Shown one piece after another: positions 7,413-10,245 of a stretch of 10,245 nt of DNA. The translations under genes were made by a program, and so were the position numbers. The notes beneath the pieces are model-generated. The model was not told the origin of the DNA and ran no database searches. It saw only the letters and a list, made by a program, of their open reading frames with translations. This DNA is from Lunasporangiospora selenospora. Its lineage: Eukaryota > Mortierellomycota > Mortierellomycetes > Mortierellales > Mortierellaceae. Location of the stretch: assembly GCA_015680635.1 (NCBI GenBank), contig JAABOA010000356.1, forward strand, positions 1,088 through 11,332, written 5' to 3'. The first letter of the stretch is position 1; the number at the start of each line of letters is the position of its first letter.

Positions 7413-8723
7413 GATGGGTGCTATGTCTTTGGAGGACGCTCAACTGCTCGATCTGGATATATTAGGGACTTTGAACCCTTTCTCAGTCTGCCTGACACGA
7501 GGGCATTTTGTCGACAACTCTCCGGTTCCAGTACTCGATCGAGCCAGTACAGTCATTTCAGTCTCCCTAGAAATCTTATTCTCCGAGGCCCGCCAATATA
7601 AGGATGTCGACAAAAGGATGGCATGGCGTTATTATATGGCCCCATGGAGCCTGGAGGAATTAACAGTGTGCAGGACCAACGTTACAGGATTCCAAGTAGT
7701 TCCTTTGGAGGTCATGGAAGACATCTACGCCAAGATAGGTGGTTTGCCAAGATATGTACTAGAGAGACCAATGAATGTATGTGTCGGGTCCATCGCTTCT
7801 TTGACAAGAGAATCTTACGTTGGAGATAACTAATACGCGGACAGCCTGTCCTCTTTGTATAACTCCATAATACTTTACACTATTTATCATTGGGATTTGA
7901 ACTTCTTTCCTGATATCCTTGTGAGAGCGAAAGCCTCGGCATGTGAGCACCTCGGACAAGTCCTCGACCGAGCCAAGGATCCAGTGATGCTGATGCAGCT
8001 CATCGCACAAGGGAAAGACACGATTGAAGCTGGCCGTCTTATTCACCGCCAACGAATAACCATCACACTTTTCAATTAGAATGGGCTTCGACATATGTCG
8101 CAGAGAAGGTGGGTATTTTGCTGACTCAAGATTCCTGTACTCAAATGCTGGAAAGACTCATCGCGGATCCCAGCGGAAGATCGCGCGGTATCGTGTTTGA
8201 AGCATATGTGCTTAGCATCTTTCGAGAAGGAGGCCACACCTTTGAAATCAAGGATCTTGAAACAGGACGGTGTTCTCAGCTGCATATCCCACTGAACCCG
8301 CAATCAGAGCATTTCAGCACGATTTCCCCAGTGGCTCAAGGTACGCTATGCATTCCAAGGAATCGCAACTTTGCCTGTGTCGACCTGCTGATGGCCCCGA
8401 AAGACCTTTTCCAAATCACAACTTCCAGAGAACATGCTATCGAAGGACCTCCATTCTCAAGACTTATCGACAGCCCCACCGAAGCGCACCGGATCTCTCC
8501 TGAGGATGAACCTTGACTTGTTTTTGTCGTTCCGAGTCGAATGAATGCCGATTTTAAGACACAGAGCTACCTGCCTTCAGAGAATCAAGTTTACCAAATA
8601 CTTCCTGTAGGTCCACGACGTGTGAGGCAGTTTGTGCTAAAATTTGATCTAGAGTCAGGGGCAGCTGGCAGATCACCTGGTTTGCAGATCCCGATGCAAC
8701 AAGATGCCAACACACTGGCATAG

Positions 8724-9300
8724 GCGTTCCCTTGCCACTATCTCTACACGTCTATCATGAAATCTCTTTTGCACCTCCACCACCATTCGCTAGCAATGTC
8801 TCCATACGCCTCTAGTTCTTTTGCATCTCTAAACTTTGTAAAATGTTTGTACTGAATATGGTACTTGCGGGCTATTATCCTTGAGCTATCGGTTTTGAGG
8901 ATATGTTGGCTAGTAAAAGCGTTGAATTAAAAAAAATGTTGACTGGCTGTGTAGTCTTGAAAGCAACTTGTTCACGACAGGGGGGATTGAAGGAACAGGC
9001 GTGGAAGGAGGTGGATGTTTGTAAAACCTGTTGCCTTATCTTGGTTTATTAAATACTCTGCGAGAGGCATGGCATGTCCCGTAGGCTTGAAAACACGATT
9101 TTGTCCTTTGGGGGGGGCGGCAAGTTGAGTTCAGGCCCCTTAAGAATACCAAGACAAGTGAGAAAAGTGTCAAGACATCATCTCCGCTACTTTTTTCTCT
9201 CGCTCTCTCTCTCTCATTGTTTCATCGCCCTTTTTTCCATTATTCATCTTGGGAAGCCAACATTTAGCCAGGACAGGGATTAGCTCTACTCTTGCGACGT
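8724..9300. other. Intergenic region between CRN and nonaspanin genes
   Basis: No gene is supported here. It holds an A run at 8930-8936, a G run (GGGGGGG) at 9111-9117, and a CT dinucleotide tract at about 9198-9214. No AATAAA is visible for the CRN gene. A short open frame at 9074-9283 has simple, hydrophobic composition driven by the CT tract and is not treated as coding. Confidence 0.5.
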
Positions 9301-9483
9301 TTTGTTCACGCCAATCCTTCTTCCTTCTCTAACAACACAGACCATCCCCGGGAGACAAGAGGATAAGCACTAGCCAGTCGGAGACTACCCCATCTTGTCC
9401 CACCATCAGACACGCTCGTTATCAAAGGCCTCTCTCTCTCCCTCTCATTCAACACTCCTACCACACCGAGCTAAGCACCAGCA
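9301..9483 (+). promoter_or_regulatory. CT-rich leader/core promoter of the nonaspanin gene
   Basis: The segment before ATG 9484 is pyrimidine-rich (CTCTCTCTCCCTCTC at 9430-9444, TTCTTCCTTCTCT at about 9318-9330), as is usual for well-expressed fungal genes lacking a clear TATA box. The start context is GCAATGG, with a purine at -3 and G at +4. Confidence 0.4.
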
Positions 9484-10188
9484 ATGGTGTCCCACAGGAC
9501 AGGAGTCGCGGCAGCCAAAGAGTCTGCCGCTAGTTATTTCCATCGCCAGCATCGTGGTCATTCGCATCATGCTTCTTTTCTCCTTCTTCTCATCACTCTT
9601 CTTGGATTGACGACGACCTGGACTGCAGAGGCGTTCTATATCCCAGGACTGAGTCCCAAGGTCTACTATGATGGTGACCGTCTACCATTGTATGTCAACA
9701 AGATCTTTTCTGAAAAGTCGCCGCTGGACTATGCCTATGCGGACCTGCCCTTTGTTTGCTCGCCTCCCAAGGATGCCAAGAGGGCCTGGTTGAACCTGGG
9801 CGAAGTCCTTCGTGGTGATCGGATCTCAAGCTCTGACTATGAGGTATGAAGAAAGGTAGTAGGGTGGATGACCTCTTTTGCGTGTGTGCGTGTGTGTGTG
9901 TGCGTGTGTATTGTGCTTCATAAAGGGAGAAAGGCAAGGGAATGTCTAGGGATCAAGAGGGGAGTAGAGACTGGAAGAAAGGGACAATTGTTGTAAAGTA
10001 ACACGGCCACGTATGAAATCTGTCTAAAAATACTAAACCGTGCATGATACTAAAAAAACCGCATCTTTTCTTTTACAGCTGATTGTTGGTCGTGACGAAA
10101 AGTGCAAGGTGCTTTGCAAAAAGAGTGTTGCGCCCGAAGACGCTGCTTTGGCCAAGGACTTTATCACCAACGAGTACTTTGTGGAGTG
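9484..10188 (+). CDS. Transmembrane 9 superfamily (nonaspanin/EMP70) protein, 3' partial
   Basis: Exon 1 is 9484-9843 and exon 2 is 10079-10188; the gene continues beyond the window. After a 29-residue basic, His-rich leader comes a hydrophobic signal sequence at residues 30-49 (FLLLLITLLGL, then TAEA-F as a likely cleavage point). Then follows the conserved luminal start of nonaspanins: FYIPGLSPKVYYDGDRLPLYVNK in two overlapping parts, YADLPFVC and NLGEVLRGDRI. After splicing come C-x-x-x-C in KCKVLCKKS, then ITNEYFVEW. TM9SF proteins are Golgi/endosomal nine-span membrane proteins for cargo sorting and cell adhesion; yeast has EMP70. Exon 2 ends TG/GTAAGG, so Trp is completed by the next exon. 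The first ATG is used; the leader before the signal sequence is unusually long, and no alternative in-frame ATG lies between. Confidence 0.92.
9844..10078 (+). other. Intron 1 of the nonaspanin gene
   Basis: Donor GAG/GTATGA at 9844, branch-like GATACTAAA near 10046-10054, polypyrimidine tract and acceptor TTTTACAG ending at 10078. Phase 0, joining SSSDYE to LIVGRDEKC as in the family. At 235 nt it is the longest intron in the window. Confidence 0.9.
9881..9910 (+). repeat. TG/CG dinucleotide microsatellite in the nonaspanin intron
   Basis: A run of GTGTGT with interspersed GCGTG units within the intron. It is non-coding on the plus strand and likely to vary in length. Confidence 0.7.
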
Positions 10189-10245
10189 GTAAGGATAGGA
10201 TAGGAGGGAGATCGCCCTGATTGGGACAGCTTTGTCGTCTTTTTT

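Larger units (their letters stand above)
5911..8723 (+). pseudogene. Crinkler (CRN)-family effector-like gene, decayed
   Basis: The N-terminus from ATG 5911 (TLLCLVDGEATSNAFPV, then DLKELIKAEKTP and PLWHVSIP) is a Crinkler N-terminal ubiquitin-like domain, with the usual IHVLVQRP ending near 6215-6246. Exons join as 5911-6250, 6362-6391 and 6521 onward, with matching phases. Next come a P-loop NTPase (VVTGTSGIGNS at 6892-6924) and a C-terminal restriction-endonuclease-like domain with FE (8196-8201), VD (8379-8384) and QIT (8412-8420). CRNs of oomycetes and fungi are intracellular effectors or conflict-type proteins, usually without a secretion signal. Lesions seen: frameshift near 6167; Walker A Lys replaced by Asn (6919-6921); insertion at 7012-7412 giving an immediate TAG; extra G in 7501-7503; unresolved junction 7777-7920; frameshift near 8048; TGA at 8514-8516. 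The order of lesions is unknown. Family call firm, pseudogene status strong. Confidence 0.87.

Noticed and set aside
9695-9937. Minus-strand frame with a Thr-His repeat opposite the nonaspanin gene
   Set aside because: The repeat comes from the TG microsatellite in the intron, and the remainder is antisense to a conserved exon.

Overview
The window looks like nuclear DNA from an early-diverging filamentous fungus, most plausibly Mucoromycota in the broad sense (a Mortierella-like or arbuscular-mycorrhizal lineage). The grounds are short GT-AG introns of 107-235 nt with GTATGT or GTGAGT donors, CT-rich leaders, a mammalian-type soluble adenylyl cyclase-like protein, and a Crinkler (CRN) gene of the kind abundant in those fungi. 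The lineage is inferred from gene content only.

Layout. (1) Positions 1-4867, plus strand: the 3' part of a multi-exon gene for a soluble adenylyl cyclase (ADCY10)-like protein. It holds the end of cyclase domain C1, a complete C2 domain, a P-loop STAND/AAA-type ATPase module and a long helical TPR-like C-terminus. Three introns (361-540, 726-852, 2221-2327) join four exons into one open frame of 1483 residues. (2) 4868-5910: a 3' region with a polyadenylation signal, a doubtful serine/threonine/proline-rich antisense reading frame (about 5118-5685), and a pyrimidine-rich leader. (3) 5911-8723, plus strand: a CRN-family gene with the Crinkler N-terminal domain, a P-loop NTPase and a restriction-endonuclease-like C-terminal domain. 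It is decayed: at least three frameshifts, a nonsense codon, a Walker A Lys-to-Asn change, and a MITE-like insertion of about 390 bp flanked by an 11-bp direct repeat. (4) 8724-9483: intergenic, ending in the CT-rich leader of the next gene. (5) 9484 to the window end, plus strand: the first two exons of a transmembrane 9 superfamily (nonaspanin/EMP70) gene.

The three genes are not an operon and need not work together. The first is a putative signalling protein, and the last is a housekeeping secretory-pathway membrane protein. Between them lies a dead or dying effector/conflict-type gene. The two points most worth a second look are the CRN pseudogene with its datable, precisely delimited transposon insertion, and the cyclase-like protein, which appears to lack several residues needed for catalysis and bicarbonate sensing in human soluble adenylyl cyclase.
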